Source: Triglochin maritima
Taxonomy: Eukaryota > Streptophyta > Magnoliopsida > Alismatales > Juncaginaceae
Assembly (NCBI GenBank): GCA_963682175.1
Contig: OY821775.1
Coordinates: 48,580,053 to 48,644,052 of the forward strand
Reading direction: 5' to 3'
DNA: 64,000 nt
Shown here in pieces: positions 23,736 through 35,892 of this stretch. Below the pieces are notes generated by a model that saw nothing but the letters and a program-made list of their open reading frames with translations, searched no databases and had not been told where the DNA came from. Each line of letters starts with the position of its first letter. The stretch's first letter is position 1. A program made the position numbers and the translations under genes.

Positions 23736-24738
23736 AGAGTTTGCTTCTGTAATTCCATTTCGTATCGTTTTTGGAAAAAAATTAAGTAGGTCTATGTACT
23801 TTTGATTGGTTAATTCGGTTCCGAACTAGGTGTGTTTTCTATCAACTTTGTTTGACTAATGACGAACTTTGTTTTATGCATTGGCATTCTTTCATTTCGT
23901 CGTACCGAGAAGAGGTGGTAGTAACGGCCAGACTGTCTACCTGTCGACCGGTCTAAAGAACCTTAAAGAAGTTGGTACTTTTTAGCGAGCATATAATGCT
24001 CAGAAATCAAGTCATATCATCCAACAGTTATCTACAATTCAACATACTTCAAGCAAATGGACTCGTCATCTCCAATCTTTCTTGTGCAGTCGTGATGTTC
24101 AATTTCTTTGTTCTTACCAGTTTGGTAGCATGAGGGAGCTTAATTGACTATTCAAAATATTTATTTGGCATTGTATATGTTGATGTTATCTGTTGTGTTT
24201 CTGTTTTACTCAACTTAATTCTGAAAATGCTTGGTTCTTCTGTTGCATATGCATAACATCCGCAAAGACGTACTCAGGGATGGAGTGGAATCAGTTCAGT
24301 TCTGTTCCAACGTGGTAACACTAGACTTATGCAAAATAGAAGTCTGAAATGCCCAAACGACACTTGGACAAATCATAATATAGGATATCACAACAGAAAG
24401 TTATATTCATCAGTAACAACATAACATCCATCATAATGTATAAACTATTCAAGACACCAAAGAAGAAACTGCACTCAAGATGACAAGTAATCATCATATG
24501 CCCAATCTCAAGCAATTTTAAAACAAATCAACCATTCCATTACATTTCTACCATTGCATTCTATTTACATAGTTTTTAACATACAAAATAGAATCACCTA
24601 CATTTTTTTACCAATCCAAGCATTCTTTAATTATAGAGCAAAGATTGAAGTCGTTCAACTATCGATTTAAACCCGGTGATTCACATACAACTGCCAAAAA
24701 TAACATCATCAACCAACAAAAAACAAACTGAACCCATC

Positions 24739-25624
24739 CTAATTAATCTTCATGTCAGAGGGCACAAATTCCCCAACTCCCTCCACAACGTGAGGTGGCC
24801 CGGGCTGACGGATGGCTGTAGTAGAAATTGGTTCAGTAGCCGGCAGTGGGTTGGGGGGATTCAACACCTGGGTTGGGGTCTCCTGCATGGTCAGCCGTCC
24901 ACAGTTACCACACCATAACTGCTGAAAGTCGTACTCCTTCTGTGGTGTAAGCATTGGATCTGAAACCGCATAAAAAAATTCTAAACCTCGTGTGCATTTC
25001 ATGATTACCAATTACTTTTCTTGACTACGTATGAATGTCAATGTTAGAACATGGAATGTGATGACATTAAGCACCGTATTGTTGGATCGGTAATCACATT
25101 TACACGGAGAACATGTATTGAAAGTTAAAATAGGAAATGGGAACTCATACCACCCTCAACAGTTTGGGGACCTGTAGTGGTGGATCTGCATTGCTTCTCG
25201 AGTTCGTCCAGACGTTGTTGCATGTTGTAAAGGGCTTCCACAACCTTTTCATTTTCACGACCCTCTTCTGTGCGCATGAGATGCAAGATAATTGTCATCG
25301 TTTCCTCCTCGATGAAGAAATGACAACGCGCTTCGGCCTACAATAGTGGAACAAAAAAAGAAAATATGAAAAGAAGAGGTGTGACATCCGTCGGAAAAAT
25401 GTTGGGATACCTACAACAACCACAAAAAATGAACCCGTCGATACCGGTTGCGAGGGCGCCCCGCACATCAAGATGACAGCGTGGTTGGGGCCATTCTCCT
25501 TGCGCGCGAGGAACCCGCAGAAGCATATGAGAAGGCGATGGCCGCTCGAGACACTCTGCTGGCCGTCAAGGATCACCATTTCTTGGGAGGGAGAGAATGT
25601 GGGGAGAGGAGAATTTCTTTTCAC
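24739..25624 (-). CDS. Spliced 205-residue protein, GRF zinc-finger-like (tentative); exons 25415-25624, 25151-25337, 24739-24959
   Basis: Three exons on the minus strand join with matching phases (0, then 1) at GT-AG sites and give an open frame of 205 residues without a stop. Residues 30-95 have a cysteine spacing like a degenerate GRF zinc finger (CFCGFLARKENGPN, a later Cys, then ARCHFFIEEE). A likely coiled coil follows (ENEKVVEALYNMQQRLDELE), then CGNC and a Pro/Thr-rich tail ending VPSDMKIN. It lies inside the Harbinger element, opposite to the transposase. It could be a third element gene or a captured host gene. The family assignment is uncertain, but the consistent splicing argues that it is or was a real gene. 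Confidence 0.5.
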
Positions 25625-25900
25625 GGGTGGGAGACAAGTTGGAGAAGAAACGGGTTTGGAGGGAAGAAATAATCGGTTGCGGAGAGGGTTTGGAGGGAAA
25701 AGAAGGAGTTGAAGGTCTTATCGTCCTTCTGATTTGACAAGACAGTTTGGGTTTCTTAAGAAACCTCCACATCCAAACAAAGCACCTCTCCTCACTAGCA
25801 AAAACTTTAGAAATTAGTATAGCACCAACTTGGTTTTGTTTTGGGTTTATGAAAGTGTTTTTCAAGAAATTTACCACAGCATCCATACATCCAAACGAAG

Positions 25901-26700
25901 ACTATACGTTTGCAAATAGAAAAAAAATTGTTGTCCTTGAAATATGTTAATATATTTATTTATGTTGGTAATTTGAATTAAACTTTTGACGAAAATTATG
26001 AACCGTTGATCATTAATCTCGAACTTGTAAGTCGAGTTACATATTTACGTAGAAAATTGTAAAATTTTGGCATGTACTTTTTCTGTGTAAGATTGAGCGA
26101 TGAAAAACTGGAACGCTTAGATTTGTTTGAAAATTTGATATTTTGATATTTTAAAGGTGAGAAGTACAAAGTACCTAAAGATCAAGGAAGCAACTAAAGG
26201 TAGTCTAGTTGGCTCCAATTAGTAGATGTTTAAGATTTATCGTCTTGAAATAGATAATATTGGAAGGTCAAATCTCAAGCCTATTGAGTTATATTATACG
26301 GTGGAACCAAAGTTACAAAATTTTAATACTAGTACAAAAAAATGAGTTTGTGTTGCAGACGAACTTCCAATTTTGTTTTCTAAGATTTGAATGGGTACAA
26401 AGAGAAAATTTTAAACAAAGAAATAAGCTTAGTTGTGTGTGTTGTGGACATGACTAGAGTAATCCTGGTTGGCATCCATGAGACCATGATCATGTTTCTC
26501 CGTGATCTTGGGTTATAGTCAAGGAAATTATGAACAACGGATTTTGCATTTTTTTTAAAGTACTAATTCCTATTTCTTAAAGTTAAGGTAAAAAAAAATT
26601 CTTACTTATTTAACAATGATCTTGTGGTTGATATTAGTTATCATCATTTATTTAAGTTAAATCATCTCTATTATGTGCATGTTGTTTAACAATATTGGCA
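25901..26700. other. AT-rich intergenic DNA
   Basis: I see no gene, RNA or clear repeat here. Confidence 0.4.
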
Positions 26701-26920
26701 GCTCTAAAGATGACGGTAGGTGGTGGTGGGCGACTGACCGGTGATTAACGATAATAATCAACTATTAGAGGAGGAAAAGCTGAAAAGATCAATGACTAAG
26801 TTGACTTTGTTGATGACAACAAGAGGAAACTAGGGCCGACGTCGAGGAGAAAGAAATTTAGAGTTATAAAAAGTTATCATTTACAAAAATTAAACACGAA
26901 GATATTATATTAAGATGTTA
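26700..26920. repeat. Diverged direct repeat, copy 1
   Basis: The segment shares GATTAxCGATAATAATCAA, GAAAAGxTCAATGA, GACAACAAGAGGAAACTA and GGxCGACGTxGAGGAG with 31640-31860 in the same orientation. Confidence 0.6.
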
Positions 26921-27114
26921 CATCTGATAGATGTAATCCAAATCTATTTTCTTGTGAAATGCGTATCGTCTTACGTTTAAGGAATTTTTTTCCAAAATGT
27001 TTTTTTTTAAATTTCTTTTGCCAAAATAGACCTCAAAAACAAATATTTGTCAAACTAGACTCGCTGCCACTACGTGGTGACACGTGACGACGGGTTTATT
27101 TTTTAGTGCATACA

Positions 27115-27217
27115 GAACTCGACATCACCAGTGTCGAGTTCTCCTTGGAAGAACTCGACATCACCAGTGCCGAGTTCTACTTGGGAGAACTGGACATCAC
27201 TAGTGTCAAGATCTCTT
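27115..27217. repeat. Array of three palindromes
   Basis: Three units spaced 35-37 bp each read AGAACTCGACA, a 7-8 base loop, then TGTCGAGTTCT or a variant. Each unit is itself an inverted repeat with 10-11 bp arms. A half unit CTCGACACTG lies at 27291. Confidence 0.7.
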
Positions 27218-27401
27218 AGATTTTTTATTGTCCAACACTTATCATATTCCACTCGACGTGAGTTGTCAGGAGAACAATGATTCAAAGATAACTCGACACT
27301 GTTATTATTATTTTTTGAAATTTTCTCCTACACTTAACGGCTTTTCTTGTTCTTGGGATAGAAATTACCCACAAATATAAATAAAATATAAACGACTCTT
27401 A

Positions 27402-27833
27402 GGGCATTCCTTAACGGGGGGATCCCCCCATGCCCGGTCATCCCTGACTGGGTCGATGACCTGGGCGTTGAAACGCCCGGGTCGTCGACCCGGTCATTAA
27501 ATAAAAAAATATTTTTTTGATTTTTTTTTTTTTTAAATTTTTTGGTTTGAGTTTTTTTTGTTTTTTTTGAAAATACGTTTTATAATTGTTTTGATTTTTT
27601 AGATTTTTTTTTAATTTTTTTAAATTTTTACCAAGATGGACCCCGAAATGATGTGGAGGAGAGAGATAGGTTGTTGTCGGTTGTGTTGGGTTGTGGTGAA
27701 GATGTGAATAGTATAGGAAAGAGAAGAAAGTGGGTTGAGGAAAGAGAAAACTGACGTGGAAGAGAGAGAAAGCTGATTTTGAAGAGAGAGAAAGCTGATG
27801 ACCGGGTCGTCCAGGTCATGATTAGTGATAGTC
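27402..27833. mobile_element. Tourist-like MITE
   Basis: The 432 bp segment is flanked by TTA on both sides (27399-27401 and 27834-27836). Its ends read GGGCATTCCTTAA and, in complement, GACTATCACTAAT, and it has GACCGGGTCGTC or GACCCGGTCAT motifs near each end. It has no coding capacity and a T-rich core. This fits a PIF/Harbinger-derived MITE. Confidence 0.55.
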
Positions 27834-28727
27834 TTAACAATAACAATATATTGTGATAAGAAAATGGGCCCACATCACTACAACTTAGATCTGGAGTTGC
27901 GATCCATTTTGTTCAGACATTATAGAAGCAATAATAACATCACGTGTAGTTCAAGCAAAATGATTTGCCACCTTGTCTAATGATGGGAACGTTTATGTCC
28001 AGCCACGCCACTTTTAATAAACTAGTTGAACCAAGTTCTGGTACTTGAAAAGTTCCAATTTTATAAGGTCTATTTCAGTAGGTTCTTTTATAATCAGACC
28101 ATGTCACACAAAGCCGACAAACTACTGAACAAGCACATACAAAACCATAAATCTCCTAACAAAGAAGTAAAACATGTAGGGTTGCCACTCATGTCATTAA
28201 CAACTTCTACATATTAGAGTATAAGATAAGAAGCAACCGTGTTTTAGCCGTGTTAAATTTACTTGATCGTCTCTTATTAAATGAAAAAAGTCATAAAATA
28301 AATGAAGATGGAAAATAAATCATAAAATGATGCTCTACAAAGGGTTAATATAGTATTTTTTGGGTGAATTGCAATAGTACCATCGAGAAACAACGAAATT
28401 GAATTTATGTCATCTGAAAGTAACTATTTGCACAAGTCATAGAAAAATCCAAAAAATTACTCTAATACCATTAATTTTTTTCCTAATTGCAACAGTCCTC
28501 GGCCGTTAATTTTTTTAATATTTAATGAGAATTTTGCAGAATCACCCTAAATAAACTCAAATTCATAAATTTCATTTTATGTGTTACAATTCACCCAAAA
28601 TTTTACGTAAATAATTTACCTGTACTCTCTCATCTTTATCTTTTCTCTATCATTTCTTTTTTTTCACTCACTAAACTTAATGACTCGGCTACTAAACTCC
28701 CATAATTCATAAATATTTATGGGCATT

Positions 28728-29758
28728 ATCAGCTTACCACCACTTCTGATATACCTTGGTGGTCTCATACTTCTTCTGGGAATTTCACTGTCAAAATGGC
28801 ATGGCATCAAATTAGGAAGAGAGGAACTTTAAAACCTTGGGGTAAAGGTATATGGCACCAAGCTCTACTTCCTAGTATATCCCATTTTATGGTAAAATTT
28901 TGTCATAAGAGATTGCCACCGGATGATTCTCTTGCTCAATTTAATATTTTGGGCCCTTCAAAATGTAACTGTTGCCATGAATCGTCTCAAGAAAGCTTCC
29001 GTCACTTATTCTTTGATAGCCTCCTTAGCAAGTGCGCCTGGTCTTGGTATAATAAATATTTTAATGGTGACACTCTTACACGTGAAGTGGTTCTTCATGA
29101 TATTCTTATTGCCACTATTAAGGCCAACAGATATAATATTTTGAGGAGATTAATGAGCTGCTGCATTCTTTGGGAAATCTAGAAATCTAGGAACTCTATT
29201 AGGCTTGGTCTAAATAATCTCAATATTAACTCCTTCATGCATGTTGTTAAAAGCTGGATCCCTTTGCTGAATATGAATATCACTACCAATTCTCATTGCA
29301 ATGAGCTTGAAATTAATATTCTTGGTCAGTTGGGCATATTCAAAGTTGAAGTTTATTCCCTTAAATATAAGATTTTTCACTGGATCAAACCTCCTGAAGG
29401 GACTACTAAACTTAATACTGATGGTGCAAGTAAGGGTAATCCTAGACTTTCTGGTGATGGGGGTATTATAAGAGATTGTAATGACAATTTTGTGAAGGCT
29501 TATCACTCTTATTATGGTTGCACCACAAATATGGTTGCTGAATTCAGAGCGATTCTATCTGGTCTCCTGATTTGCAAAGAATTGGGGCTACTTAATATTG
29601 TGATTGAAACTGATTCAACAAGCTTGGTGCATATGCTCAACAGCAACAAAATCGATCAACCTAATCTTCAAAGGTTTATTCATCAATATCATCTTGCTCA
29701 CCTTATTAATATCCAAGCCCAGCAACAATATCGGGAAACCAATGGGCTTGCTGATTAA
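28728..29758 (+). pseudogene. L1-like LINE fragment: zinc-binding reverse transcriptase tail plus RNase H
   Basis: The frame begins with the zf-RVT region (FTVKMAWHQI, KFCHKRLPPDDSL, CNCCHESSQESFRHLFFDS) and continues after one in-frame TAG (29180) into an RNase H domain: LNTDGASKGNP (Asp), MVAEFRAILSGL (Glu) and VIETDSTSLVHML (Asp), with H/NGLAD at the end. This is the 3' end of the ORF2 of a plant L1-type LINE. The reverse transcriptase core and endonuclease are absent. Confidence 0.85.
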
Positions 29759-30980
29759 CTCGCTAATCTATCCATTACCTGCAAAAATAACAAGATTTAT
29801 CATGCTCTTGCTGAATTGGATAATCAAGGAAGAGGATATCTCTATACTGATAAGCAAGCACTTCCCTGTGTTAGATTTAGCTAACATCTTTCTTAGTTTT
29901 GTAGATTTTGTGATGTTTGTCACATGTCTTGTTACACATTGGCGAGCCATTCATGGTCCCGACCAAATTGTTCATGAATTGATCAATTTGGTCGGAAATG
30001 GGAGGTTTCTTTCCCATCTTTTCTATCATTTTATTCACAAATTTGCTTCCTTATCAATCCAGTTTACTCACATTTTTATGGTTAAAATGGAGATTACTGT
30101 TGCGGAGGCTATGGAGTGGCATCTTGATGCCTTTGCTAAGACAGTGGGATATTGCGCTCATGGCAAATGTTTTGCTTCGCATCGGCTTGCCAATTTGGGA
30201 CCCGATCAAATCAATCCTAAGATTGATTTGAAAATGGGAAGTATTTTTCCATATTTTTTACAATCTTTTGAATCAATATGCTTACATCTTTCATGGTTGA
30301 TAATGGAGTTTTGCAGTGGTGTCTTTGAGGAGGCAGAGGATTTGCAGCAAAAGCAATATGCATTTACTATTCTTGAGCGTTTATGGCAGTTGGATTGGAT
30401 TCATAGGCTTTGTGCCCATTTCAAGCTGGCTTCCGTCGCTCTCAATATCTGGAGCAATAATGGGATGGTTCGGTCGTACTTTCGACACCCCACTAAGCCT
30501 TTTGAGCTCGTTTTTATCATGGTTTCTCTTATAGGAAAATAGTTGTATTTGAGAAGCCAATTCATCTGGAAGATGGTTTTTCCTAGTTCACCCCAACTAG
30601 GTTTTTTCACCATCTCCTTGACTTAGCTAACCTTTATAGCATGTTATTAGGGTCGCACCTGTTTAGCTCAGTCTCGAGCAAACAATTTTTGTAACCGTTG
30701 TTAAGTAATTATGAAAATGGTGCGACTTGGGGAAAAAACTAATCACATCCAAAATATTTAATTATTATTACAAAATATTTAATTATTTTTTATAAAATAT
30801 TTAATTATTTATAAAGTATTTTCCAAAAAATATTTATTTTTTAAAACTAAAATATTTTTCATATAAAACTAATGTTTTTCATATAAAACTAAATATATTT
30901 TTAGAAAATGTATATTTTATAAAAAAATTAAATATTTTGTAATTTTAAAATATAAAAATTATCGGATTTCATTAGTTTAG
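29759..30980. other. Non-coding interior after the LINE frame
   Basis: This may contain LINE 3' UTR and then AT-rich spacer (30730-30980 is mostly A and T). Long open frames here are low in conserved patterns and are probably chance. Confidence 0.4.
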
Positions 30981-31639
30981 AGAGAGAAAAAGAAGAGATG
31001 ATAAATGAAAGATAAAGATGAGAGAGATACAGATAAATTATTTACATAAAATTTTAGGTGAATTGTAACACATATAATGAAATTTATGAATTTTGGGTTT
31101 ATTTATGGTGATTCTGCAAAATTCTCATTAAATATCAATATAGAATGACACTATTGTAATTAGGGAAAAAATTAATGGCATTATAGTATTTTTTTGGATT
31201 TTTCTATGGTATTGGTGCAAATAGTTATTTTCTAATGACATAAATCTAATTTCGTTGTTTGACACTATTGCAATTCACCGACCCAAAATTCAACTATATC
31301 TAAATTCCGTTTCGATCCAAACTTTCACGTAAATAGATGTTTAGGAGTATATTACGGATACAACAAAAAATTAGGAAAAAAACGTCGAATACGTGTTAAA
31401 TAATGAATTTTTGAATTTCGAAGGTAAAATGTTACAAAATAAAAGTTAAGGAGATGTAACTATTAACTTTGAAAGTTCAAAAGTACAAAGTGATACAAAG
31501 TATAATTCAAGGAGGAAATTGTAATTAATCCTTTTTTTTTTTGATAGTGTATTTTTAATCATTTTTCTGTACGTTATAAAAGAATCTTAGCCCTCTTTGA
31601 TGAGGTTGGTCGGAATATCTAAGGTGGTGGCAAAGACGG

Positions 31640-31870
31640 AGGTGCTAGCACTAAAGACAACTATGGAGACTGGCAACTGGCAATGATTTTGTGGTCATTG
31701 GCTCTGATTAGCGATAATAATCAAGGATGAGAGGAGAATCTGAAAAGCTCAATGAACGTGTTGACTCCGACAACAAGAGGAAACTATGGTCGACGTTGAG
31801 GAGGAGAAGAAAATAAAGAGTTTTATAAAAAATCTCGTTTTATATTACATTATAAACCAAATGTGGAGGT
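31640..31870. repeat. Diverged direct repeat, copy 2
   Basis: It matches 26700-26920 as described there. The two copies bracket the 27-31.6 kb stretch. Confidence 0.6.
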
Positions 31871-32159
31871 AAAATATCATTAAAAAGATAACCCATTTTA
31901 AATGTTAGGACCGTGATCTAAGATTCCAAATGTACCGTACTTAAAGGGAATTACTATTCGTCGTCGGAAAACTACTTAAATCTCCCCAGAAATTACATTT
32001 TTGCCCTTAACAAATCAATTAATACACATTTCGTCACGTGTCTTTAAACAAGGTATTTGACTCAGTTTTACTCACATTCCTAGTACCAACACCACGAAAA
32101 TGTCTGGCGAAACACCTGGATTCGGCCAGGTAACGAAGGTGGATTTTTCTTCCGACTCA

Positions 32160-32312
32160 GGCGTCTGGCTAAGACGCCTCCACCAAGGTGGTGACGTCTT
32201 AGCCAGGGGCCTCCACGAACGTGAAGGCGCCTGGCTAAGACACCTCCACATAGGTGGAGGCGTGTTAACCAGACGCATCCACGTTGGTGGAGGCGTGTTC
32301 CTTAGACGCCCG
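32160..32312. repeat. Nested GGCGTCTGGCTAAGACGCC-type palindromes
   Basis: Four to five alternating inverted units occur in tandem: TGGCTAAGACGCCTCCACC, ACGTCTTAGCCAGG, CTGGCTAAGACACCTCCAC, GTGGAGGCGTGTTAACCAGA and so on. They could form stacked hairpins. A related cluster with a C17 run lies at 33045-33190. Confidence 0.75.
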
Positions 32313-33044
32313 TATTTTTTAATAATAAAAAATTAAAAATAAAATATAAATAAATTCTTAAAAATATACGGTATGTTATCTCAAATTATTTGAGGTTCTG
32401 TCGCAAGATTTTTGGTGGTAAGGAGGTCAAATTACAATGAGTTTTTTTGCAAGTGATTAATATTCAAAAAATTTAAGATACAAAATCCCCGGTGGTAAAA
32501 CTTCCCGACTTACAAATCCCACATCGTCAGGTCGTTCGGGGGTCTCGCTACCCGGTGAGCGAGCGGCATTCCACCTCGCAGGTGAGGTGGCTGGGGTGGC
32601 AAGATGGCAGCGCCCTCTGGAATTTTTTTGGATTTTGAAATCGTTGGATCTGATTTTTTTTAGAATTTTCATCAATTGCAAAAACTCGTTGTAAGGTGAT
32701 GTCGAACGGTCGACCGTTTGCTTCTCCGTCTACCGAACATGTTTAATGCGGATGACCGAGTTTCCATCGGTCCACCGTGATCGTAAATACAATAAGTCTT
32801 TGATCTTCCTAGAATCATCAGGTCGGTTTACTTATCTCTACCCGGTTATCCGAATAATTATTCTCAGTAGTTTCGAAATTTCTCTGTAAATCTTTATTCG
32901 GTGTACCGAAGGGTATCGGTCATCCGAATATAGTAATTATTAACTTATTAATTAATTAATTTAGCAATTATCTAAATTTATAATCAATTATCTTTTTAAT
33001 AAAAAAATATAAAAATAATAAAAAATTACGGACGTCTGACGGAA

Positions 33045-33190
33045 CCACCCAACGTAGGATAGGGGCGTCATTGGGGAGGCGTTTTAGCCAGACGCACGTC
33101 CCATGGGCGGGGCGTCTGGGTAAAACGCCCCCCCCCCCCCCCTTGGGGGAGGCGTCTTACCTGGACGCCCCTCTCCTACGCTGGGCGGCT
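33045..33190. repeat. Second GC-rich palindrome cluster with a poly-C tract
   Basis: GGAGGCGTTTTAGCCAGACG and GGCGTCTGGGTAAAACGCC are near inverted copies. They are followed by a run of about 17 C and an inverted GGGGGAGGCGTCTTACC unit. Confidence 0.7.
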
Positions 33191-33467
33191 CCGTCTGACG
33201 CCTGCAATTTTTTATTTGTATTTATCATTTTTTTATTAAAAAGATGTTGGATATTTTACTAAATTCGAGTACACCGGGACGTCCGTTGCTCATTATTGAG
33301 CTCCAAAACATTACTTTTTATGATTATAAGAGGAAGATGAAGAGAGATGTATGATACGACGTTAAAATGTCGCGTTATAACAGTAGAAATGAAAGAAGGA
33401 CAAAATAATAATCTGTTAGGACGATTTAAGTAGTTTTAGGACGACAAATAGCAATTCGGTACGTAAA

Positions 33468-34600
33468 AGTGCATACAATCCTCAACCATTATATAAACAA
33501 GTTCAAGCTGCCGTTATATAAACCTCAACCATTTGTTTCAATTAAGTGAAATCAAGAGAAGCATCTATAAAATGTGTCCTGAAACACCACATTACAATTT
33601 ACACACCGCAAGGAAGAACAGAAGTGAAGAATCCACCTGTAACGACCGTTCAGTAAAAAGATTTTCTGCTACCACCATCTTGTCCATGCGTACCATAAAA
33701 ATAAGTGTGTTAAAAGCTTATCCAACACAATAAGATTATTAGCTTCATCACATACATTACAAAAGTATACGGTATAGGGCTAGTAGAAAGCAGATTGTAT
33801 TGGTAATGACATATTGTTCAGCATGCATGGGTTATGCACCTAACAGATCCTGACAGGTCAATAAGTATAATGACCTAGGTATAAAACAGTTAAATACACT
33901 TGGAAGCAAAGCAATCTAATATGGCACTTCAATTTGAGAAAATTAATTTTTCAAGTCAAGTACGAACAAAAGTATGTTACAATGCATGACAAAATATACT
34001 ATGACAGTATGGCACAGATTCTATATCTTGCTTCCCGTAAACCAAAGATAGTAAGAAGATATTACAACAATTTATCACTTTCTAAGTGGCAGGAACTTAT
34101 CTGTACAATCATATTTTAAGTTAGGATTAGGACATATATGGTCAGAATATGATAAATCTCGTTCACCAAATATATTATTGTTAACTTAACATATAGATTG
34201 CAGAATTAAAGTTAGATTTAGGTTGGAATACTTATTTTTTCAAGAAGCTACTGTTGCCTTTTCTATTGTGGTGGATAATATAACTTACATTGTACTTGTG
34301 TGTTTATGAGTACAACTTATCAATATTTGAGACCTCTATTGAGCAGCAAGGGACCCCAAGAAATCAAAATTCTAATTGTCATTTTCCAAAATCAGAGTCA
34401 AGAGCAGAGAAAAAACTACAAGTTTCAATTAAAGTATTTACCTCTTCAAAAGCACTTACAGCTCAAACATTCTCTCTAACTGGACCAGCAAGGAGCTAAT
34501 TCCTTAACTTGGTAAGGGATCTTCTATACTAGTACCACTTGGATAAAGACGACACTAGGACCAAGGAAATCTCACACATATCCCTCCACAAGTGTTTTAT
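33468..34600. other. AT-rich intergenic DNA downstream of the AT-hook gene
   Basis: I see no coding pattern. It may include 3' UTR of a minus-strand transcript. Confidence 0.35.
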
Positions 34601-34960
34601 TTTCCATGAAAGGTCGTAGTAGCCTCTTTCAAAATAACACCAGGACAACAAAGTCTGAGATGGTTTGGCATATCCAACATAGACCTATGGACGTAAAACT
34701 GAGAAGTAAGTTTAGATCACAATGAAGATGTAAAAAAGAGACGGGCATGCCTAGATTACCTTGGGAGCAAGCAATCAAAAGAGACTTGGATGACTGGAAC
34801 ATTTTCAAGGACACGACTTAGGATAGAAGTGTGCGGAAGTTGACAATTTGTATGCCTACGTCATGATGCCCGATGAATTTGATATGTAGTATCTTCCAAC
34901 TATTTTGGAAAAAAAGGCTTTGGTGTTCTTGTTATAGTGAAATAAAATAGAAACACAATT
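34600..34960 (+). pseudogene. Old RTE LINE 3' fragment
   Basis: The plus strand reads QHRPMDVKLRSKF, then LPWEQAIKRDLDDWNIFKDT and DRSVRKLTICMPT, with stops and a frame change between them. This is the C-terminus of plant RTE reverse transcriptase and is followed by CAACTATTTTGGAAAAAAAGG, a decayed 3' UTR end. It is the same family as the two tails in the SINAT introns, but older. Confidence 0.75.
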
Positions 34961-35892
34961 ACTTTTCCATGTACATTGAGTCTACCTGATGCAGACTTCC
35001 TACTACAACTTACTAATGTAAATAGGCAAATATTTAAAGAATGACAAATTTAGTATTAAACCCAAACCTGATATATAGTATGATATTGATGATTGATAGC
35101 CAATTTCTTTCCTGCACATAAACATATTTATTAGTACTTTATAAAATGAAAACTCAAGGTATAAATAAGAGTTTCTTACTGACATGGAAATCAACTGATC
35201 CATGTGAATCCTTACGGGTATCCATTCTTGATGCAATTTGATAATCCAGTGTGACAAAAGCATCATAAAAGTGTACAAAGCACAAACCCGTATCATACTG
35301 TAGTCTCTCATCATAAAAAAGTAAAAAGCACAAACCCATAGAACACGAAACATCAACATCAAATACTTATCACAAGAAATTGTCATAAACTCCACTATGT
35401 AAGCATATTCCAAATCATGATCATCAAAATAGTCAATGCCAACCAAACTTATAAAAGCTACATGATAACAACTCAGCAACCTCAAGAAGCAGAAATTAAA
35501 ATAGCACCCGACCAGTCAATATAACTTACCTGCATGCCTCCGGCAAGGAGTACTAATCTAAATCAACACTACATAAGAATATTAAAGTTAACAATTACCA
35601 CCAAATGTAGACAGATATTGATAATATCTCCCCTCTTTGACTCTACCACCACACTAACTGCTTAAGTTAAAACATCCAACATACTTGTCTTCTTCCAAAT
35701 TATAATCCCCAAACTATTTTCTAACAACAAAACATTAGCAGCAGAAGCAACAATACCATTCCACGGCACTGAAATCTACATCTCCACATAACACAATAAA
35801 AACGTCAAGAACCACCATCACCACCACATTAAGTTACAGTCCTACACTACACATCATATCATTTCCAAATCTAAAGAGTTTGATTTTTCATT

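Larger units (their letters stand above)
20085..25900. mobile_element. PIF/Harbinger-type element (ends approximate)
   Basis: The segment contains a Harbinger transposase pseudogene and a Myb/SANT-like partner gene in tandem, the usual two-gene make-up of the superfamily. Near the left end lies AACGTTTGGACGTATGCA and, in complement, near the right end TTCGTTTGGATGTATGGA, which look like inverted ends. I could not fix the 3 bp target duplication, so the borders may be off by tens of bases. The left end is about 300 bp upstream of the SINAT start codon. Confidence 0.6.
28341..31308. mobile_element. Element with ~300 bp inverted ends that encloses an L1-like LINE fragment
   Basis: About 300 bases at the left (28341 to about 28665) and at the right (about 30985-31308) are inverted copies. 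Shared blocks include GGTGAATTGCAATAGT, CAACGAAATT, TTTATGTCAT, AATGAGAATTTTGCAGAATC and GGGTTTATTT or its variant. The interior carries the LINE reading frame and about 0.8 kb of non-coding sequence. No target duplication could be fixed. MULE-like or foldback origin is possible. Confidence 0.6.
31946..33458. mobile_element. Non-autonomous MULE-like element with GC-rich palindromes
   Basis: The ends read GGGAATTACTATTCGTCGTC and, in complement, CGAATTGCTATTTGTCGTCC, and both continue with AAAACTACTTAAATC. The flanks are GTACTTAAA (31937-31945) and GTACGTAAA (33459-33467), a 9 bp duplication with one mismatch. The interior has two GC-rich inverted-repeat clusters and no gene. Confidence 0.65.

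Noticed and set aside
29604..30542. 312-codon plus-strand ORF overlapping the LINE end
   Set aside because: It begins in a different frame over the RNase H domain and continues in AT-rich non-coding DNA without conserved motifs.
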